A stretch of DNA of 64,000 nt, from positions 18,515 through 82,514 of the forward strand of contig JBBKXR010000160.1 in NCBI GenBank assembly GCA_037969585.1. Direction: 5' to 3'. The notes beneath the pieces are model-generated. The model did not search any database. It saw nothing but the letters and a program-made list of their open reading frames with translations, and had not been told where the DNA came from. Of this stretch, positions 1 through 8,534 are shown piece by piece. The position numbers and the translations under genes were made by a program. Source of the DNA: JBBKXR01 sp037969585 (GTDB lineage Bacteria; Verrucomicrobiota; Verrucomicrobiia; Verrucomicrobiales; DEV007). Within the stretch, counting starts at the first letter, position 1. Each line of letters opens with the position of its first letter.

Positions 1-2
1 AA

Positions 3-377
3 CTCGAATCCGGCCGCGTTCACTTCGAAGTCGGCGATGCCATGAACCTGCGCCCGCACCTCGGTGACTTCGATCTAGTGCACGCCGCCAATCTGCTCTG
101 CCGCCTGCCCAACCCGCGCACTTTTCTCGATCGCCTACCCGAGCTCGTCCGCCCCGGCGGACAACTTGTGCTAGCGACTCCCTGCTCGTGGCTGAACGAG
201 TTCACCCCCGAAGCCGAGCAACCCTCCGCCGACGAAACCACGCTCGACTTTCTGCACCGCCACCTCGATGAGCACTTCGAATTCGTCAGTGTGCAGGAAC
301 TCCCCTTCGCGATCCGCGAACACTCGCGCAAGCTGCAGCTCAGCACCAGCCAGACCAGCCTCTGGCGCCGGCGCTAG
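3..377 (+). CDS. OvoA-type 4-mercaptohistidine N1-methyltransferase, C-terminal part
   Basis: The 5' end lies outside the window; the frame is open from base 3 to the TAG at 375-377, giving about 124 residues. The sequence is the second half of a class I SAM-dependent methyltransferase: an acidic turn (GDAMNL), the core strand DLVHAANLL, then PGGQLVLATP and a terminal PFAIREHSRK. This order closely resembles the C-terminal methyltransferase half of OvoA, which N-methylates 5-thiohistidine to make ovothiol. The family match is from memory of conserved phrases. Whether an OvoA sulfoxide-synthase domain is fused upstream cannot be seen; a stand-alone methyltransferase is the alternative. Confidence 0.75.
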   Translation, partial: LESGRVHFEVGDAMNLRPHLGDFDLVHAANLLCRLPNPRTFLDRLPELVRPGGQLVLATPCSWLNEFTPEAEQPSADETTLDFLHRHLDEHFEFVSVQELPFAIREHSRKLQLSTSQTSLWRRR

Positions 378-395
378 TCTCAGTGGACGAAAAGG

Positions 396-432
396 TGATA
401 CCGCCGTCCCGGCGGTTCCGAGCTGGACGATC
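396..432. repeat. degenerate interspersed repeat (DTAVPAVP type) with small hairpin
   Basis: Read forward, this spacer encodes the phrase GDTAVPAVPSW, a translation seen repeatedly in intergenic repeats of Verrucomicrobia and Planctomycetes. It contains the inverted repeat CCGCC (401-405) / GGCGG (411-415) around GTCCC. It is followed at about 441-461 by three tandem copies of a TCCTTGC-like heptamer. Position directly behind a stop codon fits a repeat that can also fold in the transcript. Family membership is by memory only. Confidence 0.4.
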
Positions 433-488
433 CTCCCAGCTCCTTGCTCCTTGCTCCTTGCCCCATTCCGCGCTTCGTTCCCGACAAC

Positions 489-2627
489 ATGAGCGACACC
501 CACTCCTCCGCCCCCTTTCTCGACCCCGCCTTTCACATCCGCTGGTCGACCCTGGTTCCCGATGCGATCGAAGCCGACGTCACCGCCGCTCTTAAACTGG
601 CTCAAGCCAACATCGACGCGCTCGCCGCAGCGCCCGCCGACGGCGAGGCGCTGACTTTCGAAAATACACTCATCGCCCTTGAAGAGTCCACCGAAGTCCT
701 CAACGAAGCTTGGGGCCGCGTCGGTCATCTCGACTCGGTTCGCAACAGCGACGAACTGCGCGAGGCGCACAACAAGATGTTGCCTAAAGTCTCCGAGTTC
801 TCATCGCGCATTCCGCTCAACGAAGGGCTTTGGAAACGCCTCGAAGCCTACTCAAAAACCGATGATGCCGCCGCGCTCACCGGCGTGCGCAAACGTCTGC
901 TTGAGGAAACGTTGACCGATTTTCGCCAAAGCGGTGCCGACCTGCCCGCCGATAAAAAGAAGCGCCTCGAAGAAGTTCAAGCCGAGCTCGCGCAGAAGAC
1001 GCAAACCTACTCCGAGAACGTACTCGACTCGACCAACGCTTGGGAACGCGTCGTCGAAAACGCCGATGAAGCTCTGCTCGACGGCCTGCCGCCGACCGCC
1101 AAGTCCACACTACGCGCTGAAGCCGAAGCCAAAAATCTCGGCAGCGACGAAGCACCCGTGTGGCGCATCACCATGAAGGCGCCGTCTTTCATCCCGGTCA
1201 TGGAACACTGCCACAGCGAAGCGCTGCGCAAGGAAGTCTGGGAAGGCACCTGCACCATCGGTCACGACGGCGACTACGATAACACCTACCTGCTCTGGGA
1301 CATTCTCGAGCTGCGTCAGGAGAAAGCCGAGATCCTCGGCAAGAGCCATTTCGCCGATCACGTGCTCGAACGACGCATGGCCAAAACCGGACAGGCCGCC
1401 CTCGATTTTGTCGAAGGCCTGCACGCCCGCACCAAGCCATTTTTCCAACAGGAACTCGACGAGCTCGCCCAATTTCGCGCCGACGAGGAAGGCGGCCAGC
1501 CCGAGCTTTTCGAACCCTGGCAACTCGCCTACTGGTCGGAGAAACAACGCAAAGCCAAGTACGCGATCGACGACGAAGATCTGCGCCCGTATTTTCCCAT
1601 CGATGGCGTACTCGGCGGCATGTTCGACATCGCGCAAAAAGTTTACGGCGTCGACATCATCGAACGCGATTCGATTTACATCGAACCCGGTAGCGGCGAC
1701 GAAGCCCCCAAAGGCAGCGTCGAAGTCTGGCATCCCGAAGTGAAATTCTACGAGCTGCGTGACAGCGAAAGCAGCGAACATCTCGGTTCCTTCTACGCCG
1801 ACTGGCATCCGCGCGATTCCAAGCGCGCCGGCGCCTGGATGAACTACCTGAAAACCGGTCTACCCGGAGAAGTCAGCATCGATGGCAAACGCCACCCGCA
1901 CCTCGGCCTGATCTGTGGCAACATGACCCCTTCTTCGGGAGGTAAGCCGGCTCTGCTCACTCACGACGAAGTCGAAACCGTGTTTCACGAATTCGGGCAC
2001 CTGTTGCATCACCTGCTCGGCGATGTCGAAATCAAATCGCTGAACGGCGTCAACGTCGTCTGGGATTTCGTCGAACTGCCCTCGCAGATCATGGAAAATT
2101 TCACCTGGGATCGGCGCAGCCTCGACATGTTCGCCCGCCACTACGAAACCGGCGCAACCATCCCCGATGACCTCTACGGCCGCATGCTCGCCGCTCGCAA
2201 CTACCAGTCGGCCATGGCGATGATGCGTCAGCTGTCGCTCGGCAAGATGGACTTGGAAGTGCACCTCAACTACACCAAACATCGCGGCAGCGACCTCGAC
2301 GAATTGATGACCGAGCTGCTCTCCGACTACATCGCTCCGCTAAAGACCCGCCCGCCGAGCATGGCGCGCCGTTTCGGCCATCTGTTCTCCAGTCCGACCG
2401 GATACGCCGCCGGCTACTACAGCTACAAATGGGCCGAAGTCCTCGACGCCGACGCCTTCACCCGTTTCCAGGAAGACGGCGTCCTCAGCGATAAAGTCGG
2501 CCGTGAATTCCGCACTCACGTGTTAAGCCGTGGCAACTCCGAAGACGCCGCCACGTTGTTTCACAACTTCATGGGCCGAGAGCCTGACCTCGAGGCATTG
2601 ATGGTGCGCAGTGGACTGGTGGCATGA
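489..2627 (+). CDS. M3 family oligopeptidase (oligopeptidase A-like)
   Basis: A 712-residue cytosolic zinc peptidase that degrades short peptides, including cleaved signal peptides in the PrlC/OpdA branch. The gluzincin motif HEFGH is at residues 500-504 and the third zinc ligand is Glu529 in FVELPSQ, the expected M3 spacing. Length is slightly above the roughly 680 residues of E. coli PrlC. ATG 489 was chosen over an upstream TTG at 444, because the extra 15 codons lie in a repetitive TCCTTGC stretch. No partner gene is evident. The exact subfamily (OpdA versus Dcp) is not settled; the HEFGH and LPSQ context favours the OpdA/Dcp group. Confidence 0.93.
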   Translation: MSDTHSSAPFLDPAFHIRWSTLVPDAIEADVTAALKLAQANIDALAAAPADGEALTFENTLIALEESTEVLNEAWGRVGHLDSVRNSDELREAHNKMLPKVSEFSSRIPLNEGLWKRLEAYSKTDDAAALTGVRKRLLEETLTDFRQSGADLPADKKKRLEEVQAELAQKTQTYSENVLDSTNAWERVVENADEALLDGLPPTAKSTLRAEAEAKNLGSDEAPVWRITMKAPSFIPVMEHCHSEALRKEVWEGTCTIGHDGDYDNTYLLWDILELRQEKAEILGKSHFADHVLERRMAKTGQAALDFVEGLHARTKPFFQQELDELAQFRADEEGGQPELFEPWQLAYWSEKQRKAKYAIDDEDLRPYFPIDGVLGGMFDIAQKVYGVDIIERDSIYIEPGSGDEAPKGSVEVWHPEVKFYELRDSESSEHLGSFYADWHPRDSKRAGAWMNYLKTGLPGEVSIDGKRHPHLGLICGNMTPSSGGKPALLTHDEVETVFHEFGHLLHHLLGDVEIKSLNGVNVVWDFVELPSQIMENFTWDRRSLDMFARHYETGATIPDDLYGRMLAARNYQSAMAMMRQLSLGKMDLEVHLNYTKHRGSDLDELMTELLSDYIAPLKTRPPSMARRFGHLFSSPTGYAAGYYSYKWAEVLDADAFTRFQEDGVLSDKVGREFRTHVLSRGNSEDAATLFHNFMGREPDLEALMVRSGLVA

Positions 2628-2646
2628 GAAACACCACCTGTTTTTG

Positions 2647-2677
2647 CAATCGCTGAGCTGATGGAGCTCAGCGATTG
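2647..2677. terminator. hairpin behind the M3 peptidase gene
   Basis: A perfect 13-bp inverted repeat: CAATCGCTGAGCT (2647-2659) and AGCTCAGCGATTG (2665-2677) with a 5-nt loop. It begins 20 bases after the peptidase stop. No T-run follows on the plus strand; a TTTTT lies in front of it instead. It is a strong RNA hairpin and a plausible end of transcript, but not a textbook intrinsic terminator. Confidence 0.5.
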
Positions 2678-2685
2678 TATACAAC

Positions 2686-3102
2686 GTGAGCTTTGCCGAG
2701 GTAAAAGAATACTACGCCGTATATCGTAGCTACTTTCACACGGTAGCCGTGCTCGCCGTCTTTGCGGCGCTGGCATTTGCCCTGATTGAAAGTCGTGCGC
2801 GGCGACTTGAGAGGGAGGCGCATTGGCCAAAGGCGTCAGCCGAAATTGTCGAATCGGCGGTCAAGGTTCACGGACACGTCGGCAAAAAGAATCCCCAACA
2901 TGGGATCACGGCGCGACTAGCTCTGAGCGTGCGCTATCAGGCAAACGACCACGAGATCACCGCTTATCTAATCGAATCAGTTTCCGGTCCTCTCTCATGG
3001 GAACCGGAGAAAATCTTCACCATCGGAACTGCGGTGACCATTCGCTACAACCCTTATCAATTGGAAGAGATCAGACTTTACCACCCCGGGCGGCTACGCT
3101 AG
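2686..3102 (+). CDS. DUF3592-like small membrane protein
   Basis: 138 residues, apparently from a GTG at 2686 only 9 bases past a hairpin. A single hydrophobic segment lies at about residues 17-35, followed by a soluble domain beginning HWPKASAEIVES. A middle strand, LSVRYQANDHEITAY, leads to a terminal GTAVTIRYNPYQLEEIRL. The W-P start, the tyrosine-containing middle strand and the G-x-V-x-Y-N-P end resemble DUF3592 proteins, a beta-rich family of unknown role. No operon partner is obvious. Frame use and composition look coding, but the assignment rests on pattern resemblance only. Confidence 0.6.
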   Translation: MSFAEVKEYYAVYRSYFHTVAVLAVFAALAFALIESRARRLEREAHWPKASAEIVESAVKVHGHVGKKNPQHGITARLALSVRYQANDHEITAYLIESVSGPLSWEPEKIFTIGTAVTIRYNPYQLEEIRLYHPGRLR

Positions 3103-3200
3103 CAGGCACTCAAGTTGGGCGTTCTCGGTCGTGGCAGCCTGGTCAGGCACCGACAATTTATGCGCTTCCGCAGCTTCTAGAATGCGATAGTGTGGCATCG

Positions 3201-4175
3201 ATGCCCTCGCCTCAGCCGTTCTCCAATAACTCTTCCTCCACCCCCACGCGCGCCGAAATTTTCTTCGATTCGATCCTGGCGGCGGACGATGCTTTTGCGC
3301 ACATCTCGGCGTTTGTAAATTCCTCGCCGCCGACCTACGAGACCGAGTGGTTGGATTTTAAAAGCGGAAGCGCCAGCGCTGAAAAAGCCGCGCACAAAAT
3401 CTGGAGCGAATCGCTGTCCGCCTTCGCCAATACCGAGGGCGGCGTGCTGCTCTGGGGACTCGATTGTCGACGCGACGACAGCGGCGTCGACCAAGTCGTC
3501 GGCGTGTCCTTGGTCGACGAGCCAGACGCCTTCGTCTCCAAGCTACGCTCGATGCTTTCGCAAATGAATTCACCGCCAGTCGCCGGCGTGCGCATCGATG
3601 CCGTGCGCGATCCCGACGATCGCCAGCGTGGCTACGTCGTCTGCTACATTCCCGAAAGCGGCAACAAACCCCACCGTGCCGAACTATCCGGTCGCAACTA
3701 TTATCTGCGCATCGGTGACAGCTCCGTAGTGCCCCCCGTATCGCTGCTGCGTTCGCTGTTCTTTCCCGGAAGTCGCACCAGTTTCACCCTCAAGGCGCGC
3801 AAGTCACGCAGCAGCGGCGGGCTGCGCTTTGAACTGATCAACACGGGCACCGTGTCCGCCGAGGACGTGCTGGTGACGATTCGTTTCGGTTGTCCGGCTG
3901 CCGACATTCAGCCCGGACATTTCTGGAAAGATCTCGGCGAGCTGGAAGGCTTTCGCCGATTGGTGCCGGACTACACCCTGCACCCCGACGTGCGCACCAC
4001 CCTGTGTCGCGTCATCGCGAAGGAAGGCACCAACTCCGCGCCACACGACGACGTGCACTGGTGGTTTCGCATCCGGCTCTACGCCAAAAACCAACCGGCG
4101 CAGGAATGGCTGCTCGAAGGTGACGCGCGAGCACTTTTGTCCGGGCGGGTTTACGAGTTGGAGCGGGTGATCTGA
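3201..4175 (+). CDS. AlbA_2 (Schlafen-type) domain protein
   Basis: About 324 residues from ATG 3201; the frame is open further upstream, but that part reads as low-quality sequence. Residues about 47-170 carry the AlbA_2 pattern: ETEWLDFKSG, then SLSAFANTEGGVLLWGLD, and later NYYLRIGDSS. AlbA_2 domains are putative nucleic-acid-binding modules found in transcriptional regulators and in Schlafen-like nucleases. The C-terminal half (about residues 185-324) is beta-rich with no family I recognise and lacks the usual winged-helix or ATPase-C half of AlbA_2 regulators. It stands alone between unrelated genes. Confidence 0.78.
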   Translation: MPSPQPFSNNSSSTPTRAEIFFDSILAADDAFAHISAFVNSSPPTYETEWLDFKSGSASAEKAAHKIWSESLSAFANTEGGVLLWGLDCRRDDSGVDQVVGVSLVDEPDAFVSKLRSMLSQMNSPPVAGVRIDAVRDPDDRQRGYVVCYIPESGNKPHRAELSGRNYYLRIGDSSVVPPVSLLRSLFFPGSRTSFTLKARKSRSSGGLRFELINTGTVSAEDVLVTIRFGCPAADIQPGHFWKDLGELEGFRRLVPDYTLHPDVRTTLCRVIAKEGTNSAPHDDVHWWFRIRLYAKNQPAQEWLLEGDARALLSGRVYELERVI

Positions 4176-4212
4176 TCGCGCGGAGGTCCAAAATTGTGAG
4201 CGCAGCAGGCCG

Positions 4213-5163
4213 TCACGCGGCGCCCCCAACCAGCGCCCCCAAATGCGCGGCGACGGCACTCGCCAAACCCTGCTGATTGTAGCCGCCCTCCAGAACGGAC
4301 ACGAGCCGGCCCTCGGCGTGCTCGCCGGCCAGATCGATGAGGATTTTTGTCAGCGCAACGAAGTCTTCATCGGTGAGCTCAAAGTTTCCGAGTGGATCGC
4401 CGATGCGTGAATCAAAGCCGGCGCTGATGATCACCAGATCGGGTTTGAATTCGCGGACTTTGGGCAAAAACGATTCACGAAAAGCGGCGCTGATTGCGGC
4501 CATGCCCGATCCGGCCGGTAAAGGAGCATTCAGCGTCGTGCCGGCGCCCTGTCCCCGTCCGGTTTCGTGGATCGCTCCCGTGCCGGGATACCAAGGATGC
4601 TGATGAGTTGAAAAATAGAACACCGATCCATCCTCGAAAAAAATGTCCTGCGTGCCATTGCCGTGGTGCACGTCCCAATCGATGATCGCCACCCGGTCGA
4701 GCCCGAGCTCGCTCTGTGCGTGGCGGGCGGCAATGGCGGCGTTGTTGAACAAACAAAAGCCCATACCCGTGTCGGGCGTGGCGTGGTGTCCAGGAGGCCG
4801 CACCACGCAAAACGCGTTGTCGAGCTCGCCCTTCACCACCGCATCCGTCGCGGCGATCAGTCCACCGGCGGCCTGCCTGGCGACTTCCTGGGAATGCGGT
4901 CCGTAAACCGTGTCGCCGGTGCTCAGAGTCCCCGAGGTGCGACCGTCGACTTCGCTGATTACCGTTTTCAAGTAGCCGTTCGTGTGGCAACGAAGTATCT
5001 CGTCGTCGGTCGCAGAGCGTCCCTCGATGGCAACGGTGCGCCGCTCGAAACCTTCGGCGTTGAGTTTTTTGGCGATTGCCTGCACCCGACCCGCAGTCTC
5101 AGGATGACCGGGGCCAGTGTCATGATCAGCAAACACAGGGTCGAGCAGCAGTCCAGTCTTCAT
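4213..5163 (-). CDS. histone deacetylase family / acetylpolyamine amidohydrolase
   Basis: 316 residues. The arginase-deacetylase fold signature is complete: PPGHH (His126-His127), zinc ligands Asp164 and His166 in IDWDVHHGNG, and Asp251 in AGFDSRIGDP; the terminal phrase VLEGGYN is also typical. Such enzymes remove acetyl groups from lysines, polyamines or other amines, and the natural substrate cannot be told. ATG 5163 was chosen because the family starts at this strand (MKTGLLLDPVF). The longer frame to 5352 crosses an AT-rich spacer with direct repeats. It is divergent from hom. Confidence 0.92.
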   Translation of the reverse strand: MKTGLLLDPVFADHDTGPGHPETAGRVQAIAKKLNAEGFERRTVAIEGRSATDDEILRCHTNGYLKTVISEVDGRTSGTLSTGDTVYGPHSQEVARQAAGGLIAATDAVVKGELDNAFCVVRPPGHHATPDTGMGFCLFNNAAIAARHAQSELGLDRVAIIDWDVHHGNGTQDIFFEDGSVFYFSTHQHPWYPGTGAIHETGRGQGAGTTLNAPLPAGSGMAAISAAFRESFLPKVREFKPDLVIISAGFDSRIGDPLGNFELTDEDFVALTKILIDLAGEHAEGRLVSVLEGGYNQQGLASAVAAHLGALVGGAA

Positions 5164-5260
5164 CGTTTCCAAAGTGAGCCAACGAGCACGGGCATCAAGC
5201 AGATTCATCAAATAGCCGATCGCCGCCCGTCGACCTCGAACCGCAAGTATAAATAAGCCG

Positions 5261-5288
5261 CTTATGTTTTTGTACTTATGTTTTTGTA
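5261..5288 (+). repeat. 14-bp tandem duplication in the HDAC-hom spacer
   Basis: Two head-to-tail copies of CTTATGTTTTTGTA occupy 5261-5274 and 5275-5288. They lie in the 413-base gap between the divergent amidohydrolase gene and hom, on an AT-rich island in otherwise GC-rich DNA. They could form part of the amidohydrolase promoter region or result from replication slippage. Apart from the CCGG dyad at 5347-5373, the rest of the gap (5164-5576) shows no gene. Confidence 0.6.
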
Positions 5289-5346
5289 AGTGAGTATCGC
5301 GCCCGCATCGGCTGTAAGTCGCGTAAAACATCAGATCCTCGCACAC

Positions 5347-5373
5347 TGTCAATCATACTTTTCCCGGAAACTG
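5347..5373. promoter_or_regulatory. CCGG-centred dyad, copy 1
   Basis: Contains ATACTTTTCCCGGAAACTG, with TTTCC/GGAAA arms around a single C. It is one of five related dyads in this window (consensus about TTTnCCGGnAAA), all intergenic. This copy lies between divergent genes, about 200 bases upstream of hom. A transcription-factor operator is the natural guess; no protein can be assigned. Confidence 0.35.
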
Positions 5374-5576
5374 TTTGTACTGTAAATCGATTGAACTGAT
5401 GACTGAAGCAGCGTTGTTCGGCCGAAATCGTGCGTCGCCCGGCTGTGTTGCGGACCTCTTTTGTCGAGGCGGAACTCGCTTTGTCAGCGCGACCTCGGCC
5501 GGGAAAATTCATCGGCTGGCCAGCTGACTGATTCGCTGGTTGCGAATTTGGGACTCGACCCCGATAGTGCGCCCGC

Positions 5577-6878
5577 ATGCCCGAAAACGCTCCATTACAG
5601 ATCGGACTGGCCGGATTTGGCAACGTCGGTGCCGGGGTCTACAAGAATCTTGAGAAGAATCGCAATCTGCTGCGTGAGCGCATCGGTCGCGACCTCGTCG
5701 TGCGTCGCATCGCCGTTCGCGACGTCAGCAAACCCAGAGAGATCGAGCTGCCACAGGATCTGGTCACCACTCGTGTCGAGGATTTGGTCGAGGACGAGAC
5801 GATCGATATCGTGGTTGAGCTGATCGGCGGAACGGACAAAGCTTTCGATCTGGTCAAGGCGGCGCTGGAGAGTGGCAAGGCGGTGGTCACTGGCAACAAG
5901 GCGCTGCTCGCGGAGCGTGGCGCGGAGCTGTTCGCCATCGCTGACGAGCGCGACACGCCGATCTATTTTGAAGCAGCTGTTGCCGGCGGTATTCCGATCA
6001 TCAAGACCGTGCAGGAGTCCTTGGTCGGCAATTGCATCGAGTCGATGACGGGAATTATCAACGGCACCTGCAACTACATCCTGACGCGGATGAGCGATGC
6101 GGGCTTGAGTTACGAGGAGGCTCTCGGTGAAGCGCAGGCTCTAGGCTACGCGGAGGCGGATCCAACACTGGATGTAAATGGCTGGGATGCGGCGCACAAG
6201 GCGATTATTCTGGCCTCTTTGTCCTATGGCTGCTGGGTGAAGACGGACGATATTTTTGTCGAGGGCATCGAAAAACTGACGCGAGTCGATATTCAGTTTG
6301 CGGCGGACCTCGGCTACGTGATCCGCCTGATCGGGGTGATCCATTTGGCTGAAGGCAATCGTATCGAGGTGCGCGTGCAGCCGTCGCTTATTCACGACAG
6401 CCACATTCTGGCGTCGGTAAAAGGTGTCTATAATGCGATCATGGTGCGCGGTGATGTGGTCGGTGAGACGCTGTTCTACGGTTCGGGTGCGGGACAGGAT
6501 CCAACGTCGAGCGCGGTGATCAGTGACTTGGCCGATGCTGCGGCGCACATCGACAGTCCACAGCGCCGCAAGGGATTTGTGCCGCATGGTCTCTACGGCG
6601 AGCCGCTGCCGATCGATTCGAGTGTTTCGCAATACTATCTGCGCCTCAACGTCGCCGATCAACCGGGAGTGCTGGCACAAATCGCGGGCGTTCTCGGGCG
6701 CAATGACATCGGTATCTCATCGATGATTCAGCCGGAAGATCACGACGAAGATCAGGCACCGATTGTATTGATGCTGCATTATGCGAAGTTCGGAACGATG
6801 AAAGCGGCGCTCGCGGAGATCGCCAAACTTGACTGCGTGCGCAACCAGCCGGTGCTGATGCGGGTCGAGGACTTGTGA
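5577..6878 (+). CDS. hom: homoserine dehydrogenase
   Basis: 433 residues. Reduces aspartate semialdehyde to homoserine with NAD(P)H, at the branch to threonine and methionine. The N-terminal Rossmann motif is GLAGFGNVGAGVY (about residues 10-22). The catalytic domain carries AAVAGGIPIIKT, INGTCNYILTRM and GYAEADPTLDVNGWDAAHK. A C-terminal ACT domain (about 350-425, beginning YYLRLNVADQPGVLAQIAGV) implies allosteric control by threonine, as in the monofunctional family. thrC follows with a gap of about 50 bases, so co-transcription is likely. lysC, the preceding enzyme of the pathway, is 3 kb downstream. Confidence 0.97.
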   Translation: MPENAPLQIGLAGFGNVGAGVYKNLEKNRNLLRERIGRDLVVRRIAVRDVSKPREIELPQDLVTTRVEDLVEDETIDIVVELIGGTDKAFDLVKAALESGKAVVTGNKALLAERGAELFAIADERDTPIYFEAAVAGGIPIIKTVQESLVGNCIESMTGIINGTCNYILTRMSDAGLSYEEALGEAQALGYAEADPTLDVNGWDAAHKAIILASLSYGCWVKTDDIFVEGIEKLTRVDIQFAADLGYVIRLIGVIHLAEGNRIEVRVQPSLIHDSHILASVKGVYNAIMVRGDVVGETLFYGSGAGQDPTSSAVISDLADAAAHIDSPQRRKGFVPHGLYGEPLPIDSSVSQYYLRLNVADQPGVLAQIAGVLGRNDIGISSMIQPEDHDEDQAPIVLMLHYAKFGTMKAALAEIAKLDCVRNQPVLMRVEDL

Positions 6879-6929
6879 ACAGCGTTGTTCGCATCGAGTA
6901 GATCGCTGTCTTGAATGGAACCACGAACT

Positions 6930-8294
6930 ATGGAGTATCAAAGCACACGTAGCGGGTCAAAACCGGTCGGATTTTTTGAAGCTTTCGCCGCAGGGCTGGC
7001 GCCTGACGGGGGTCTCTACGTGCCGGAAGCGCTGCCGCGGCTTCCCGATGATCTAGCGACGGATTCGGCATTGCCTTACCCAGCGCTGGCCTTCGATATG
7101 CTGGGCATGTTCGACACCGATCATAGCGGTGACGACTTGATCAATCTGATCGACAAGTCGTATGGCAGCTTCACCGATCTGGCGACCGCGCCGCTGAAAA
7201 AGCTCGCCGACAACCTGTTCGTGCTTGAGCTTTTTCACGGACCGACGCTGGCGTTCAAGGACTTCGGCCTGCAGTTGGTCGGCAATCTTTTCGAGGATCA
7301 GATCCAGCGAACGGGTCGATCGATCAACGTGCTCGGTGCGACTTCGGGTGACACCGGTTCGGCGGCGAGTCACGGACTCGCGAACAAGGAAGGCGTCAAT
7401 GTTTTCATCCTCTATCCTCGGGGCCGCGTCTCGGAGCTGCAGGAGCGGCAGATGACCTGCACGGGCGCGAAGAACATTTTCCCGATCCCGATCGAGGGCA
7501 CTTTCGACGATGCTCAGTACATCGTGAAAGAGCTGTTCGGCGATCTCGAGTTTAAGGCTAAAACGTCGCTGTCGGCGATCAATTCGATCAATTTGGCGCG
7601 TATTCTCGCGCAGGCGATTTATTACGTTCACGCCTGGATGCAGCTGCCGGATGAAAATCGCAGCCGCGTCTCCTACGTAGTCCCAACAGGCAACTTCGGA
7701 AATATTCTCGCCGGCTGGCTGGCGAGCCGTATGGGTCTGCCCGGTGATCGCTTCGTACTGGCGACCAACCAAAATGATATTCTTTATCGACTGTTCACCA
7801 CCGGTGTTTATGAACCCGGTGCCGTGCGCCCGAGCCTGGCGCCGTCGATGGATATCCAGATCGCGTCAAACTTCGAGCGCTTTCTTTTCTATCAACTCGA
7901 TGGCGACGGCGCACGGGTCAATCGGCTCATGCAAAAGCTTCGCGACGGCAAAAACGTGAAGATCCCTCAATTTGATCCGGATCTGTTCGCCGCCACTCGC
8001 AGCAAAGATGCCGATATCGTGCGCAACATTCAGGCGGTCCATGAACGCTACGGCTACGTGGTCGATCCACACACGGCCTGCGGTTTTCAAAAATTGGACG
8101 AGAGCTACACCAACATCGTACTCGCCACCGCTCACCCGGCGAAATTTCCTGAAACAATCGAAGGGGCGATCGGGCTGCGGCCAACGCACCCGTCACTGGA
8201 AGTTCTCAAGGGCGAAGAGCCGATGACCTACCCCTTGGAGCCGACGATCAGTGCCGTGCGCACCTTCATCGAGGCAAACATGGCAGAGGATTGA
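6930..8294 (+). CDS. thrC: threonine synthase
   Basis: 454 residues from ATG 6930. PLP-dependent conversion of O-phosphohomoserine to threonine. The PLP lysine is Lys110 in GPTLAFKDFGLQ; further landmarks are ATSGDTGSAA, LYPRGRVSELQ, SINSINLARILAQ, YVVPTGNFGN and ATAHPAKFPETIEGA. It belongs to the long class (about 430-470 residues). An ATG at 6915 would add five residues; 6930 gives the family-typical MEYQSTRSG start. No clear Shine-Dalgarno sequence is seen for either. It forms a unit with hom and ends in a long hairpin with a T-run. Confidence 0.96.
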   Translation: MEYQSTRSGSKPVGFFEAFAAGLAPDGGLYVPEALPRLPDDLATDSALPYPALAFDMLGMFDTDHSGDDLINLIDKSYGSFTDLATAPLKKLADNLFVLELFHGPTLAFKDFGLQLVGNLFEDQIQRTGRSINVLGATSGDTGSAASHGLANKEGVNVFILYPRGRVSELQERQMTCTGAKNIFPIPIEGTFDDAQYIVKELFGDLEFKAKTSLSAINSINLARILAQAIYYVHAWMQLPDENRSRVSYVVPTGNFGNILAGWLASRMGLPGDRFVLATNQNDILYRLFTTGVYEPGAVRPSLAPSMDIQIASNFERFLFYQLDGDGARVNRLMQKLRDGKNVKIPQFDPDLFAATRSKDADIVRNIQAVHERYGYVVDPHTACGFQKLDESYTNIVLATAHPAKFPETIEGAIGLRPTHPSLEVLKGEEPMTYPLEPTISAVRTFIEANMAED

Positions 8295-8383
8295 GCAAAA
8301 TCCGCAGAGCGTAGAACCGAGCCGAGCTGAGCTGAGCTCTCAACTTTTTGAGGTCGACCCTGCGCTCTCTTTGCTCAATTTTT
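8291..8383 (+). terminator. thrC terminator, long two-part hairpin
   Basis: TTGAGCAAA (8291-8299) pairs with TTTGCTCAA (8370-8378), and inside it AGAGCG (8306-8311) pairs with CGCTCT (8363-8368). Five T follow at 8379-8383. The loop region holds GAGCC/GAGCT direct repeats able to fold on their own. The thrC stop codon is inside the 5' arm. The T-run overlaps the end of the leftward frame 8382-8534. Confidence 0.55.
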
Positions 8384-8534
8384 AGGCCGCCTTGCGAATG
8401 AATTCGCCAAGCTGTTCGCGTGTCGTGTTGGGATTTTCCAACATTTGTTGCTTAATGAATTCGCTAAATTGGGCTTTCTCTTTATTGCTCGCCGCGTTGA
8501 GACGGTAGTGAATCTCCACAGGGTCGAAAGTCTG
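8382..8534 (-). other. open frame continuing past the stop of the Cys-repeat gene
   Basis: Directly behind the TAA (8537-8535) of the cysteine-repeat gene, the same frame stays open for 50 codons to a TAA at 8384-8382. The predicted peptide starts QTFDPVEIHYRLN, continues KAQFSEFIKQQML and ends TTREQLGEFIRKAA. It looks like a soluble helical protein tail, not random sequence. There is no ATG near its start; a GTG at 8519 would give 45 residues, but no ribosome-binding site is visible. It could be the lost C-terminus of the neighbour (nonsense mutation), a remnant of another gene, or a small gene with a weak start. I do not recognise the sequence. Confidence 0.4.

Noticed and set aside
4175..4213. 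Link between the deacetylase-family protein and the histone-like LysR tail as one system
   Set aside because: The genes are 27 kb apart with no shared context; only a speculation.
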